A stretch of 64,000 nt of DNA from NCBI GenBank assembly GCA_028023455.1, contig JAQFVV010000071.1:5474650-5538649 (forward strand), written 5' to 3'. Source of the stretch: Epiperipatus broadwayi (lineage: Eukaryota > Onychophora > Udeonychophora > Euonychophora > Peripatidae). Below, in pieces: positions 33,755 through 44,655 of the stretch; positions within the stretch are counted from its first letter, which is position 1, and the number at the start of each line of letters is the position of its first letter. The translations under genes were made by a program, and so were the position numbers. The notes beneath the pieces are model-generated. The model did not search any database. It saw only the letters and a list, made by a program, of their open reading frames with translations, and had not been told where the DNA came from.

Positions 33755-34395
33755 TTCATTTGTAAACTTATATCTTTAAAAAGAAAAAAGAGTAAAAACT
33801 GAATAAATATATTCCAGAATAAAAGATTTAATCATTAAAACAAAAACTTGAAAATTTAACTAGGCTATCAAAAAATGGGGATTACTTAGAAAGAAAAAAG
33901 ATTAAGTGAAGATCATTAAAAACAACCTAAATATTATTTTCATCAAGTCTTTTTGTTCTTTTAAAATTATTTAAACTATCCAATGTTTCATTCTATTTTT
34001 GCAGAATATTCTCAGAAGTAAAAATTATTAAAAAAGCAGAAAACTTAGTATGTATTATTTCTTAACTGTCAAAGTTTGTTTACACTTTTGAATGGTGATT
34101 AATTACCTGTATAGAATTTTCTTTAAATGAATTATTTTTATCTAATATTTTTTTTCATTATTGCAGTCAATTAATTATTTTATTCTTAAGACTGAAGTTC
34201 TGACTGTAAAAGATTAATAGCCAGAGATACACTCTTATAAGATTCAATTTTCCTTGTAAGACATTATATTTTTCCACTAATTACACACCAAAAACCGATG
34301 GCATATTTATAAACTTAACATTTATACTAATTTATGTCTGTAAATATGATATATATATAATTATAAAATACAAATATAATAATTTCAAAATTATT
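33755..34395. other. A/T-rich DNA, no recognisable feature
   Basis: Nothing assigned. Confidence 0.45.
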
Positions 34396-34399
34396 CTTA

Positions 34400-34640
34400 G
34401 CATTAGCAAATTCTGCATACAGTATTTGCCACCCAGTGCAATCTTTAGTAATCAATGGATGCAGAAAGGTTTGTACATAAAATCTCCATCTAGTGCCTAC
34501 TCATTCAATATCCCCAGACTGGTTTCTAGCCTTTGGCTTTCATCAGTGAGGAAATTTAGATCTGAGAGCACTACATCTAGATATAAGGATCTAACACAAT
34601 CCTTGTGTAAGCATAGTAAATGATGATCATGTGATGTTTT
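34400..34640. mobile_element. foldback family B, copy 6 (left arm)
   Basis: GTATTTGCCACCCAGTGCAA, ATCAATGGATGCAGAAAGG, CATCTAGTGCCTACTCATTC and CAGACTGGTTTCTAGCC, then TGTGTAAGCATAGTAAATGA and GATCATGTGATGTTT. Core deleted. Confidence 0.7.
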
Positions 34641-34744
34641 ACACAATTATTCTTTTATTCTTGAATAAAATGAACATACAATTTTTCTAAAAAAAACAAG
34701 AAGACTTAGTAAAAAATATTTTATGAAAAATGATTTTATTTAAT

Positions 34745-35150
34745 TTGATGAGTAATGCAATAAAATCCAAAAGATAACTTTTCCTTCAATCATAATCTGG
34801 ATTGTGATATTTAACAGGAAATAAAGATGTGGTACATCCATAAATAAATTAATTGGATGGCCCACACTTTTATTGTAAAAAGTGTGTTTAAAGGGAAAAA
34901 TTAGTTTTTGGATTTTTAATGCATTACTGATCAAATTAAATAAGTGTTCTTTATTAATAATTGTTTATTTGTATTATTTTATTAGCATTCAGATATTTTG
35001 CAACTTACTTTTTATAACTATTTATATCCAGATTTAAAAACTGAAAATCTAAATGATGTTGCCATATTTCCAGTATTTGTCATGAAATTTGTTCATAATA
35101 AAAATATGTTTTGTCTTTATAAAGGCAGCATTTAAAAAAAACAAAAAACA
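34745..35150. mobile_element. family H element, copy 2
   Basis: AATAAAATCCAAAAGATAAC ... GGTACATCCATAAATAAATTAATT ... TTTTTGGATTTTTAATGCAT parallels copy 1 at 20.97 kb, and the downstream flank (TTTAAAAACTGAAAATCTAA, TATAAAGGCAGCATTTAAAA) also matches. Confidence 0.5.
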
Positions 35151-35339
35151 AATTTTAGTTAATCAATCAAGCAAAATTAAGATTCCATTCTTTATTTCTT
35201 TATATATATATATGTATATATATTAATTAGTTATAAATGATTTTTAGTGAATAAGTCATGAAATGCAATGAAAGCATACTTTTAACACATATAGTGTCAT
35301 CTATCATGCACTCCATTGAAAACATAATGAAGCAATTTT

Positions 35340-35700
35340 GCCAAAGACAACAGTCTGTAGTAATTTCATATACTTATTTATGAGGTTCCCTCTGATTTGC
35401 CACTTTTTTGTAAGAGTAAAGTTGATTAGTTGTTTCCATAATTTAAGAACCCAGGTTCAAATCCCATGCTAGTACTCTCACTGGTCAGGCCAGCAACACC
35501 TGAAGAAGAGGGGAGACTAATACCTCTCAAAACATTGTACATATACTAACTGTTTGATGTGCTATTACTAACAGTTAAATGCATTTGGAATATTTAAATA
35601 AAGTTAAATTTTTCTAAAGACATTCAATACTCATATTAGATGATGGAAATAGTCCAATATAAAAATACAACTACAACACCATCATCACAAACCTTCAGGA
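35340..35700. mobile_element. Penelope-like fragment P2, rearranged
   Basis: The first 100 bp (to about 35440) is minus-strand PLE coding end homologous to 11.82-11.92 kb. The rest (35445-35700) is plus-strand 3' region and tail homologous to 11.53-11.74 kb, so the two halves are joined head-to-head. The plus half contains the CTGAAGA hairpin at 35500 and ends like the inverted tail of P1 (CCATCATCACAAACCTTCAG). Confidence 0.7.
35500..35533 (+). ncRNA. hammerhead-like hairpin of the PLE tail
   Basis: CTGAAGA, one extra A, then a 6-bp stem GAGGGG/CCTCTC (one G-T pair), then AAAAC where a hammerhead has GAAAC. PLE terminal repeats are known to carry hammerhead motifs. Stem I and stem III cannot be assigned, so activity is doubtful. 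Confidence 0.5.
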
Positions 35701-36304
35701 AAACAATATTGTTTTAATGCTTTTTTTAATAAAGAATATTTTGATAACTATAACCATTTCAACATCCTTAAAATCCATTAGTTAATGAACATGATATTTC
35801 TTACTACAGCAAACATAAACAAAGATAGAAAGAAAGAAAAAAAAAAGAGTTTCACAATGATTGTAAAAAATAATCCATGAAATGCAAATAAATCCAAATA
35901 ATATCTTATTCTGATCCTTTAATCTGTTTGTACAACATCCATAAATTATTCAAAACAGGTCAAAGAATACATCACTCATCATTTTTTCTATTTGCTAAAT
36001 GGTGATGGTTTAAGTATATTTTTATTTTTGCTTTTCTCTCCAGCTGAGAATAATCAATATTGGAGGCTAATTGATTATTTTTCAAAAAAAATAATTGTAA
36101 ACTTGACAAGAATGTAAAAAAAAAAAATCAACCAGTCTCAATTTGATCCCATACTATACACATTTCATACAAATACGTTTTTGTTAGCCATAAGATTATA
36201 AATATATGTTAAATTATAAATTGCAAATAGTTATCTGATTTCCATATTTAATTTACATGATGTCAAGACAACCTCTATAAATTAAAGATGGATTCCTATA
36301 AAAT
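35701..36304. other. A/T-rich DNA, no recognisable feature
   Basis: Nothing assigned. Confidence 0.45.
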
Positions 36305-36436
36305 TCAAAGCTTAATAAATTAATAGAATCTACAATCTGCTGTCAAAGTGACCTCTATAGGTAAAAACTTATTTATCTGTAGAGATTGCCTTGACAATAG
36401 ATTGAAGATTCTATTGGTTTATTAAACTTTGGTTGT
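36305..36436. repeat. family D hairpin
   Basis: AATAGAATCTACAATCTGCT GTCAA... is answered by TTGACAATAGATTGAAGATT CTATTGG, about 60-bp arms. The sequence relates to the tandem D units at 8.7 and 19.8 kb, so D occurs both in tandem and inverted. Confidence 0.5.
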
Positions 36437-36769
36437 TATCATGTGAAATTTATATATAAGTATATGATATCATTAAATTATGCAGTTATTTAAAAACACC
36501 AGGTATACACGATATAATCAAGTAGCCATTTAAAAGTAATAGATCTAAACATTAAATTTTGAAAACTTCATCGCTGAAATGTAAATTGTATGTAATCATA
36601 ACAATATTTGTGACATGGGAGCAAATATTAAGAACATTAAATAGAACTTCAATGCATTTTTGTATCAAGAATATTCAAAGTAAAAAAGAAAATACAAACT
36701 TATATATTTAATCAATAATTCAACTATAAATTATTTCCTTATCTGAGCTAACTTAAGAAATCGCTGCTA

Positions 36770-37036
36770 ATGAACACATATGCAGAAAATGTTAATTTTT
36801 AAATATTCAGCTTTCTTATTGCCTAACATGCTTTTGATATATCGTGTATATCATATTCACAGCTTATACTAATATTACTATAAGCCATGAATATGTATAC
36901 ATGATATATTGAAAGGCAATAACAAAGCTGAATATTACTATAAGCTATGCATATGATGTACGATATATTGAAAGCATGCTAGGCAGTAATAAAGGTGAAT
37001 ATTTAAAAATTTACCTTTTCTGTGTATATGTTCATT
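36770..37036. mobile_element. hairpin element with duplicated arm
   Basis: AAATATTCAGCTTTCTTATT GCCTAACATGC on the left is matched by GCATGCTAGGCAGTAATAAA GGTGAATATT on the right. A partial inverted arm repeated in the middle (36880-36950: AAAGGCAATAACAAAGCTGA) makes a three-part structure. Non-coding. Confidence 0.6.
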
Positions 37037-37209
37037 AACAGTCTTTTATTAATCAATAATTGTAATTGCTTGATAAAACATTCACCCTACAATAATAAAA
37101 GAATTAGAAAAAATTAAAAAGCTATCACAAATAAATATATTAGATAAAGTTTAAATAAAGATTTAGGCTTGAAAATATTACTTTTATAAAAGTATAGCTT
37201 ATTAAAATA

Positions 37210-37790
37210 ATATATAGGGTATATGAGCACAGACTTTCACATAACCCACCACTCTCCACACTATCTCATAACACTGATACACTTGAACACATATATGTTG
37301 AAAAGATATATAGTCACCAGTATACATATTTCATGCTAAACCAGCAATCATCAGTTGGTCCAGATTACCATCTCTACACATATATGCTATATGTGCTCAG
37401 ATATATATTAAGATAGCCAAACCTCATACTTTAATGGACAGGCTTCAATCTACTCCACACTCCAACTCTTCAACCATCCATCCAATTGAAATCTGACGAT
37501 GGAATGCTCAAAGGCCACCCTGAGGCTGAGATTCTTGTCACACCCATGTTGACTTAAGACCAATCTGACCCCTCATGTACAGGACATAATCCATTTAATA
37601 CACAAACAAGGGATGAGCAGACATCTCTACTATGTAATAACTGAAACACACAAGCTTATTAGATACCTGTGTCTAGATATGTAATATATAGGGTATATGA
37701 GCACAGACTTTTTAACATATATGTGTTCAAGTGTATCAGTGTTATGATATAGTGTGGAGAGTGGTGGGTCATGTGAAAGTCTGTGCTTAT
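37210..37790 (-). mobile_element. hammerhead repeat family C, inverted pair
   Basis: A minus-strand unit (37215-37620), then a short non-family segment (to about 37675), then a second piece whose end (about 37705-37790) lies in plus orientation: GTGTTCAAGTGTATCAGTG ... GTGTGGAGAGTGGTGGGTC. The two ends pair over about 80 bp. One hammerhead is present, in the minus unit. Confidence 0.75.
37305..37372 (-). ncRNA. hammerhead ribozyme, family C (core intact, weakened stems)
   Basis: Minus strand: ACCAA - CTGATGA - TTGCT GGTTT AGCAT - GAAA - TATGTATA - CTGGT. Core bases are all present. The first stem II pair is T-T instead of G-C, and stem I has one mismatch (A against C) next to the core. Reduced activity is likely. 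Confidence 0.75.
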
Positions 37791-37799
37791 TAAAATAAG

Positions 37800-38312
37800 T
37801 AGAATAAGAAATAGTTTTTAAAAAAAAAATGCTCATAAAGGGAATTAGTACACAAAGTAAAAGGCAAGAGAAATTTTTGCCAGTTACAAGTTTGTATAAA
37901 TGAAGGTAAGGTTATATTTAAAAATAAAAATTAAAAATTTTGGAAACATATTATAATTAAGCAATATATGGTTAAAATTGTAATGGAATAATTAAAGTAA
38001 TAAAAATAAGTTAAATTATTAAAAAATTGAAAAGAAAGTGTAAATATGTATATATATTAAAAATATAAAAATATTTTATATGAAAGAATTAAACAAAAAT
38101 AAGAATAAAAAACAAGAAAAAATTAATATTTATAAAATTGTTTATTAAAAAGATATATATATATATATTTTCCTTTGAATTAATTTATTTATACAAGCTA
38201 AATGTATTTATACAAAATGTTATTTTTTCTCTTAATAAGCCATAGTTGCACTTAACGTATTTGTATTCTGTAAAATCTATAATGTAAAGTATTATATATA
38301 ATGTGTGATTTT
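37800..38312. other. A/T-rich DNA, no recognisable feature
   Basis: Nothing assigned. Confidence 0.45.
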
Positions 38313-38328
38313 AACTATACCTACTTAT

Positions 38329-38430
38329 GTCAAGCATTGGTGGTCGAGAGGTCAGCGACAGCTGCTTAGCAAGCGGTTGTCCCAGTTGGCAGGTTCACTT
38401 CTGGCTGATGCTATGACACATGAGAAAAAA
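38329..38430 (+). mobile_element. tRNA-derived SINE S1, copy 5, perfect target duplication
   Basis: Starts GTCAAGCATTGGTGGTCGAG and ends TGACACATGAG plus A8. Exact 16-bp target duplication aactatacctacttat at 38313-38328 and 38431-38446. Insertion is 102 bp. The B box reads GGTTCACTTCTGG. Confidence 0.93.
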
Positions 38431-38469
38431 AACTATACCTACTTATATATGTAAAAATATGTACTAATT

Positions 38470-38690
38470 GTATCATCATCATACATGTATTTGAATACTG
38501 AACCTCTGATGAAGATGGCTGGTCAGTCAAAACCATATGGAGATGGTAATCTGGACCAATTGATGAGTGCAGGTTTAGCACGAAATGCTTATATTGGTGA
38601 TTATTTATCTTTTCTGCATATGTGTGGTACATGTATATCTGTAGTATGAGATAGTATGGAGATATGAGTGCCTGCTATTTCAAATCTTAA
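38470..38690 (+). mobile_element. hammerhead repeat family C, partial copy
   Basis: Covers the hammerhead region and the following ATGAGATAGTATGGAGATAT. The upstream GAAGCCTGTCC block is missing. Confidence 0.65.
38542..38609 (+). ncRNA. hammerhead ribozyme, family C (core substitution)
   Basis: ACCAA - TTGATGA - GTGCA GGTTT AGCAC - GAAA - TGCTTATA - TTGGT. The invariant first C of the core is T (38560), which should abolish cleavage. Stem I and the outer arms AATC/GATT and GAT/ATC are intact. Confidence 0.7.
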
Positions 38691-38900
38691 AATATCAAGG
38701 AATAAATCGTATTTAATTGTATTATAAAAAGTGATTAAAGAAAGTGTATAAATGGTGTTAAATAAAACATTCATTTTGTTTGTTTTCGTATACGTTTTAG
38801 AATTATTTTTATGGCTTAGTGATGATAGCAGTAATTGTGTGTGCGTGCACATCAAATTTTAGATTTTATTTGAACAAATTCAGATACGTATTGTTCTTTT

Positions 38901-38998
38901 TTTTTTATGTGTGTCAAAGCATCGGCCGGGAAGCGAACCCGGGACAACTGCTTGTAAGGCAACTGTGCTGACCACTCGACCACCAACACTTGACACAC
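38901..38998 (-). mobile_element. tRNA-derived SINE S1, copy 6
   Basis: Minus strand: GTCAAGTGTTGGTGGTCGAG, an anticodon-like arm with CTTACAA loop, GGTTCGCTTCCCGGCC, then TTTGACA and the tail. Target duplication attgttctttt at 38890-38900 and 38999-39009. The T arm is the best-preserved of the family. Confidence 0.9.
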
Positions 38999-39229
38999 AT
39001 TGTTCTTTTTGTCTTAATATAAGATGCCTTTAAAGTTTGAAGTTAGAAATTTTAGACGATATTAAATTTTTGTTCTGCGTAAATATGTAAATGGCTGTCT
39101 GTGTGATTTAATATGAATAGTCGAGTCAGATCTATTAAAATAAAAAAGGGGTTTGCTTATTACAAAGAAGATGAATGCTATGCGCATATTTGTAGATATG
39201 GATTTTGAGCTTGACCATTAATTAAGTAC

Positions 39230-39314
39230 GGCCGGGACGCGCACCCACACCGTCTGCAACCAACTACTTGCTTGCAAGGCGGGTGCGATGACCTCTCGGC
39301 TAACAACGCTTGAC
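39230..39314 (-). mobile_element. SINE S1 copy 7 between 37-bp direct repeats, lacking the 3' end
   Basis: Minus strand begins GTCAAGCGTTGTTAGCCGAG and stops abruptly after GCGTCCCGGCC, without the usual CGATGCTTTGACA end and A tail. It is bounded by a perfect 37-bp direct repeat (39193-39229 and 39315-39351). At 85 bp with a long extra arm it has the size of a class II tRNA. The missing tail and unusually long duplication are odd for LINE-driven insertion. Confidence 0.85.
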
Positions 39315-39351
39315 TAGATATGGATTTTGAGCTTGACCATTAATTAAGTAC

Positions 39352-39905
39352 AGCATTGTTATTTATTAAGACTGACGATAGAACATTAATATATATATAT
39401 ATATATAGCAACATAATGCATTATAACGTATTATTTGAATTTATCAACTTTATTGTAGTTTATGGTTACTGATTTAAATCTGCATCCTAACTTGTAATTA
39501 ACTGCTAATGACGCTGTTGATTTAATTCTGGTAAAATTTCACATGAATTTGTAATTTAATTTGACTTAATTAACTTTTTTCAAGAAGGAATTTTCTTCAC
39601 TTAAAGATCCTAACTGTGATTAAGCGGTATTGTCTGTTAGAAACGCAATTTGTTTTCATTATGTAAAATCAAATAGACCAGATGTTATAATTTGATTTAA
39701 AATTATTTGCAAAATAATATTTTACTTTTAGAATTTGATAAATTATAAAAACTGCTTACAATAAACTGACTACCTTTTACATTTGTTTATACACCGTAGT
39801 ATTTTTTTAAAATCTATCAGTCCATTTGTAATTACTAAATCATATTCCTCAAAAGTTTAAGCCCAATACTAATTAATACATTACTTTTATACTTTCATCA
39901 GTGAT
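39352..39905. other. A/T-rich DNA, no recognisable feature
   Basis: (TA)n near 39390. No other feature. Confidence 0.45.
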
Positions 39906-39909
39906 TCTT

Positions 39910-40055
39910 AATCTATTGTCTGTAGTTCTTGCCAAGTGCATTTTTCAATGTCTTCACATCGCAATCAGGTGTATGGATCACAGCTCTAGATTGGTCACTT
40001 TTATTTTCAAACTTTTTGTAAACTCTCAAACAATAAATCACTTGTTTATTTTATG
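39910..40055 (+). mobile_element. SINE S2 copy
   Basis: AGCTCTAGATTGGTCACTTT, then CAAACTTTTTGTAAACTCTC AAACAATAAATCA, the S2 3' segment. It runs directly into the LINE fragment that follows. Confidence 0.55.
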
Positions 40056-40495
40056 TCCTGTACAGTTTAATGTTACTATTGTATGGTTGTGAAACGTGGT
40101 CAATGAATAATAAAATTAGAAATTGATTGGAAGCCTTTGAGATGTGGATATGGAGAAGAATGAAAAAATCAGTTGGATGAATGAAATAACAAATGAAAAG
40201 TTTTGAAAAGAGTAAATGAAAAAAGAAGATTGAATGAGAAAATTGGAAAGAGGAAGAGAAACTGGATTGAATATATGGTTTAATGAAAGTTATTTTGGAG
40301 GGAATGGTGAGTGGAGGAAACAAGAAGAAAGGACAGAAAAGATTGGCATTGCTGGATGATATAAGAGATGGGAAGAGTTATGTGGAATTGAAGAGATGGA
40401 TAATAAAGAAAATGGAATGGGAAAATGGATGAATTGATAATGTAACTACTCTGGACCTATCTATGTGACAGAATACTGTTGATGATGATAGTTTA
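40056..40495 (+). mobile_element. second LINE family, 3' fragment, decayed
   Basis: Encodes LYGCETW(S)MN-like and LEAFEMWIWRRMKK, the hallmark of the post-RT region of RTE/CR1-type LINEs (AFEMWCYRRMLKI), then EKIGKRKRNWIEY, KGQKRLALLDDIRDGKSYVE and KRWIIKKMEWEN. Reading requires frame changes. It ends near TGTTGATGATGATAG. Clearly distinct from the family at 46 kb, which has RSMERCMLGVTRRD at the same place. Confidence 0.8.
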
Positions 40496-40514
40496 ATATA
40501 ATAGAAGAGTAACA

Positions 40515-40620
40515 AATGTTGGAGCTCATGGTCAATTATGGCCTTAGTTCTATCATTTTCAGTCCTCAAACTTTTTATGTACCCCTGCATAATAAATCAT
40601 TTAATTATTTTATGATAATA
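40515..40620 (+). mobile_element. SINE S2 copy, diverged
   Basis: AGCTCATGGTCAATTATGGC, CTTAGTTCTATCATTTTCAG, then CAAACTTTTTATGTACCCCT and AATAAATCATTT. Confidence 0.5.
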
Positions 40621-41512
40621 TTACTAGAATGTCTAATTCATTGCATATTTTGAATGTACAATGATCCATGCCTTTTTGATCTTTTTCTTCTTCTATTTCT
40701 CTCCTCACAAATCATATTTTTTGACAGGATTGCTAGACATATCCAATTTTTTATAATGTTTATTCTGAGAGACAATGTCTTGTATTTTATCACAATGATA
40801 AAAAATCAGACAAAAAGTTAAAGATTCCTAAATTAATTCTCTGTAGAATAAAATCACATTTCAATTCAATCATTCAAATGAAACTGTTAATACTCTATAT
40901 ATTTCTTGGACATGTAAACATCATGTAATTTCCCAAGAAACTAGCCATATGATTGTTTATACAAAGAAAATCTTATATTAAAAAAAGAAACAAATTAATT
41001 TATGTGAAGTGATGATAAACAATTTAAGATTTTCACTTTGGTACAAACATTCCAAAAGATCTTCATATCCTTGCAAATGAAGTAATAACAAAATTCCGAA
41101 AAATAGAAGATCCAGTTACTATAATGACAAAAAGATTAAAAGTTATGAACATGATGATATAATTCTCAAATAAATAATTAGATATTAAAGACATTCTAAT
41201 AATTAAATTATTAGATAAAAAATAAACTCAAATTTTAACACTCTGATTGTTGTATCTGGCCTATTTATTATATGAAGAATGATGATGAATTGAAATAGGT
41301 TAAAATACAAAGAGAGAAAATCTTGCAAAAAGAATGATCTATTTAAAGACAACTTATAGAAATTATATACACACAAATATTGTGAATATATCATTTGAAG
41401 TGAAAGATATATAATCCCCATTTTATTCTTAAAGGTAAAATAAAAAAAATTCAAAAAACTGAAAAAGTAACAGTTAGAAAAGATAGATATTTTCAGATCA
41501 GCCATCTTCCAT

Positions 41513-41515
<3 letters not shown>
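40621..41515. other. A/T-rich DNA, no recognisable feature
   Basis: A minus-strand frame of 100 residues (41203-41505) is hydrophobic and A/T-driven, with no motif. Confidence 0.45.

Positions 41516-41599
<84 letters not shown>
41516..41599. repeat. (TA)n microsatellite
   Basis: About 42 uninterrupted TA units, self-complementary and able to extrude as a cruciform. The poly-Ile/Tyr frame is an artefact. Confidence 0.97.
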
Positions 41600-41602
<3 letters not shown>

Positions 41603-41689
41603 AAAAATATGCTAATGTTATGGCCATTACTAATACTTGGGCTGGCTGGATATAAAGCATCTAATGTTCTAATGCAATTGTTACTTAGT

Positions 41690-41895
41690 AACAGATTTTT
41701 GATTATGTACTAATTTTGGTAGAGTGTCAATTTTGGAATTCCATTGATCCTGCCAATTATTATTTCCAGTGCACAAAAACATTCAATTATTGAATGTCAT
41801 GCATGTTTAAATGCAGTGGTAGAGTGACTGATTTTGGATTTCAGATTGATGGACTATGGGATCCAGCATAAATAAAGATTAATCATGAAAATTAA
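41690..41895 (+). repeat. S2-like SINE fragments
   Basis: AATGCAGTGGTAGAGTGACT (A-box-like), GGACTATGGGATCCAGC and AATAAAG resemble S2. A shorter piece precedes it at 41709 (TGGTAGAGTGTCAATTTTGG). Confidence 0.4.
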
Positions 41896-42288
41896 GTGGA
41901 AAAGTATGCTTTATCTAAAGATTTGCACTTAAATGTTCACTAGCTACTAATGCATTAGATTATTTTTAGAGAAAAAATAAAGATGATTATTTGGAAAGTG
42001 AGCACTCTTTAACTAAGACAGGTTTGTTTCTCTTTATTTTATTTGACAATTTAAAAGTCATAAATATTTGTTTTATCTATACATGTACACTTCTTAACCC
42101 CATTAGCTACAATGTGGTTTTATAATGTAAATTCTACAAGCAGTATCTCATACTGCTCCTAAGAAAAGTTTTTAATTCATGATATGATCTGGGTTCCATA
42201 ATTGATTTTTTTTTTATTACAAGTATTATTTACAATAAATATTATATAAGTAAATAGAAGGATTTGAACTTAGTATTTTTTAGTCTAT

Positions 42289-42347
42289 AGATCTCCAATG
42301 TATGCATTTAATGCAGAACCAGTGCTCATCAGTTGGGCCAGTAATCT
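42289..42347 (-). ncRNA. hammerhead relic, family C
   Basis: Minus strand: CCCAA - CTGATGA - GCACTGGTTCTGCAT - TAAA. The first core segment is intact but GAAA reads TAAA and stem II is imperfect. Preceded in plus order by GGATTTGAACTTAG, the inverse of the B-box-like motif seen beside other copies. Confidence 0.55.
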
Positions 42348-42487
42348 AAAAAAAATAAAGAAATATTTAAAAAAATTGCAAAAAAAATATGCAACTAGAA
42401 TCAGTTGGTGGTTTTTTTATGATTATTTATTATAACTAAATGAGATATTTATTTTATATAGTGCTATGTTTTATAAAGGGTAATAGT

Positions 42488-42835
42488 AATAATTAGCCAT
42501 TAAGCTAATGCACATGTACTTTGTAGATTTTTAACTATAAATGAATACTCTCACTTCCAAACACAAGATAAAGTCTTTGTGAAAAGATAGAATGAATCCA
42601 TCTATCCTTTCAACCCAAACATTTATGTATGGGCAAATCTTAAGTATTTGGGAATGAGAGTGTGAAGACGTTAAGATTTGTCCATACATAAACATTTGGA
42701 TCAAAAGGATAGATGGATTCATTCTATTTTTTCACAAAAATTTTATCTTGTGTTTGGAAGTGAGAGTATTCATTTATAGTTAAAAATCTACAAAGCACAT
42801 GTGCATTAGCCTAATGGCTGATTATTATTATAATT
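42488..42835. mobile_element. 330-bp hairpin element
   Basis: Left arm to 42642 and right arm from 42671, loop 42643-42670. Arms of about 150 bp pair nearly perfectly (AGATAGAATGAATCCATCTA against TAGATGGATTCATTCTATTT, ACTATAAATGAATACTCTCA against TGAGAGTATTCATTTATAGT). No coding capacity. Origin unknown. Confidence 0.75.
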
Positions 42836-42966
42836 AAGTAAATTTGTTTTTTTATTATTATAGTAAGTATTATTTACAATAAGAATTGTAATATTTTTTA
42901 ATTACATAATAAGAATTATATACATGAATAAGCATTTATTTTATAACGTCTTGCGTGCGATTATAA

Positions 42967-43070
42967 TTACGATAGAATGACAGCCTGTTAAGCTAATTGC
43001 GCAGACGCTGTGAGAATGTTATTAATAAATGAATACCTCCGAACAACCACATAATGTCATTCTATCGTAA
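42967..43070. mobile_element. 104-bp MITE with TAA target duplication (Harbinger-like)
   Basis: Perfect 16-bp terminal inverted repeats TTACGATAGAATGACA / TGTCATTCTATCGTAA, flanked by TAA on both sides (42964-42966, 43071-43073). A 3-bp TWA duplication is typical of PIF/Harbinger elements. Assignment rests on this only. The interior contains GCGCAGACGCTGTG and is too short to code. Confidence 0.8.
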
Positions 43071-43073
43071 TAA

Positions 43074-44655
43074 TAAGAATTGTAATGTTTGTATAAAAAA
43101 GCATAAAAATAACTAGATTGCAAAATACAGGAAAAAAATACTTACATTTAGATTATAAATAGTATGAAATAATGGTAAATAACAAAAAAGTGGCATAAAA
43201 CTTACATTATGTGAGTAAAATGTAAACTAATTTGATTTTTGCAAAATATACATACCCAAGAAAGTTGCTAAGGTGGACAGCTAGGCAATTTTAAAAATTC
43301 CATGAAATTAAAGCAGATGAAAAATGTTTTGAAGTATCACATATCAATTTCATATCAATTGTAGCCATAGAGGGTTAATGAAGATATTTCTGAAGAGATT
43401 CCACCAGAATATGAAAATCATGAAGTGTAATTAGAAGATTAAAAATATATAATTTGTATTATACCATTTAGATTTTAATTTGTGTATATATCAGAGAACA
43501 TAAGTGACAATATAAACAGACTTCCAGAATTATTTCCTGGCCTGCTGATAAACAGTAATACCATGACTCCAACCAGAAAATAATAAGGATTTAAACTTAA
43601 AAAAAATTATCTGTATAATTTTAAATATAAATTGCTTTGTAACAGAAGAAGACAGGAACCAATCCAGAAAGTTTGTTTACACCACCCCTTATGTTTGTTA
43701 TTATATTTTATAGTAATCACATTGCTTGAGAGATCATTTGACATTTGAAAACTTAGTAGCAGATTGAACAGTTTTCATTCAGTTAATCAGACGATAATTT
43801 TTGTTTTATTGCTTAGCTGGGAATTAATCCAGAAAATTTTACCTCAAAGTTTACCATTGGACAAGACTGAATATATGATTATTGAATCAATGTTATCTAA
43901 GGAAAACTAATAGGAGCTAATTTAATAATTATAAATGATTCGTTTGCCAGACCAAAAAGAATTATATACAAGTTATATAATTTACAACAATTTTTGAATA
44001 TTATAATAATAGAAATATAGAAAAAAAAATTAAAATTTATTTCATATCCTCCGAACTTAAAAGCTAAATCAAAATAAATTTTTAAATAATATTATCCAAT
44101 AAAAAATAAGGTGAATAAAATGTTCATGCATGTTGACTGAAATGTAACGGAGATTAATGAATACGTAACTAGACTTCAAAATCAAGCGAACAACATTGCG
44201 TTAATAATATGCAAAAAAAAAAAAAAGATGGTTTACAAATAAATTAATAAATCCTTAAAGTTACAAACATTTTTTTTAAAAAAAAAAAAGTTTTACTTCT
44301 ATAACAATAATTCAATATTTTTTTTTTTTTTTTCAAAAATCTTTACTTTTAATGAATAATCACGTGGAAATATAATCACAAAATTTACTAATCGGAAGGT
44401 AAAAAAAGTAAAGGTTACATAAATTGTTCCCAATAATGATGAAATTAATAATCAAAATTCATTACAATTTTATTTTTAAAAAATCATTTATTCAATCATT
44501 CTTTGAAGATAATGTCATCTTTTAAATCATAATTAGTTTTGAAATCTAAAATGCAAAATGACATTTAGTAATAGCATGTGATTATATTTTAATCAAATGC
44601 TCAGAAAATAAAAATGCTATAAAATTATTATCCTCATGAATAAAGTTTTTAAATA
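43074..44655. other. A/T-rich DNA, no recognisable feature
   Basis: Nothing assigned. Confidence 0.45.
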
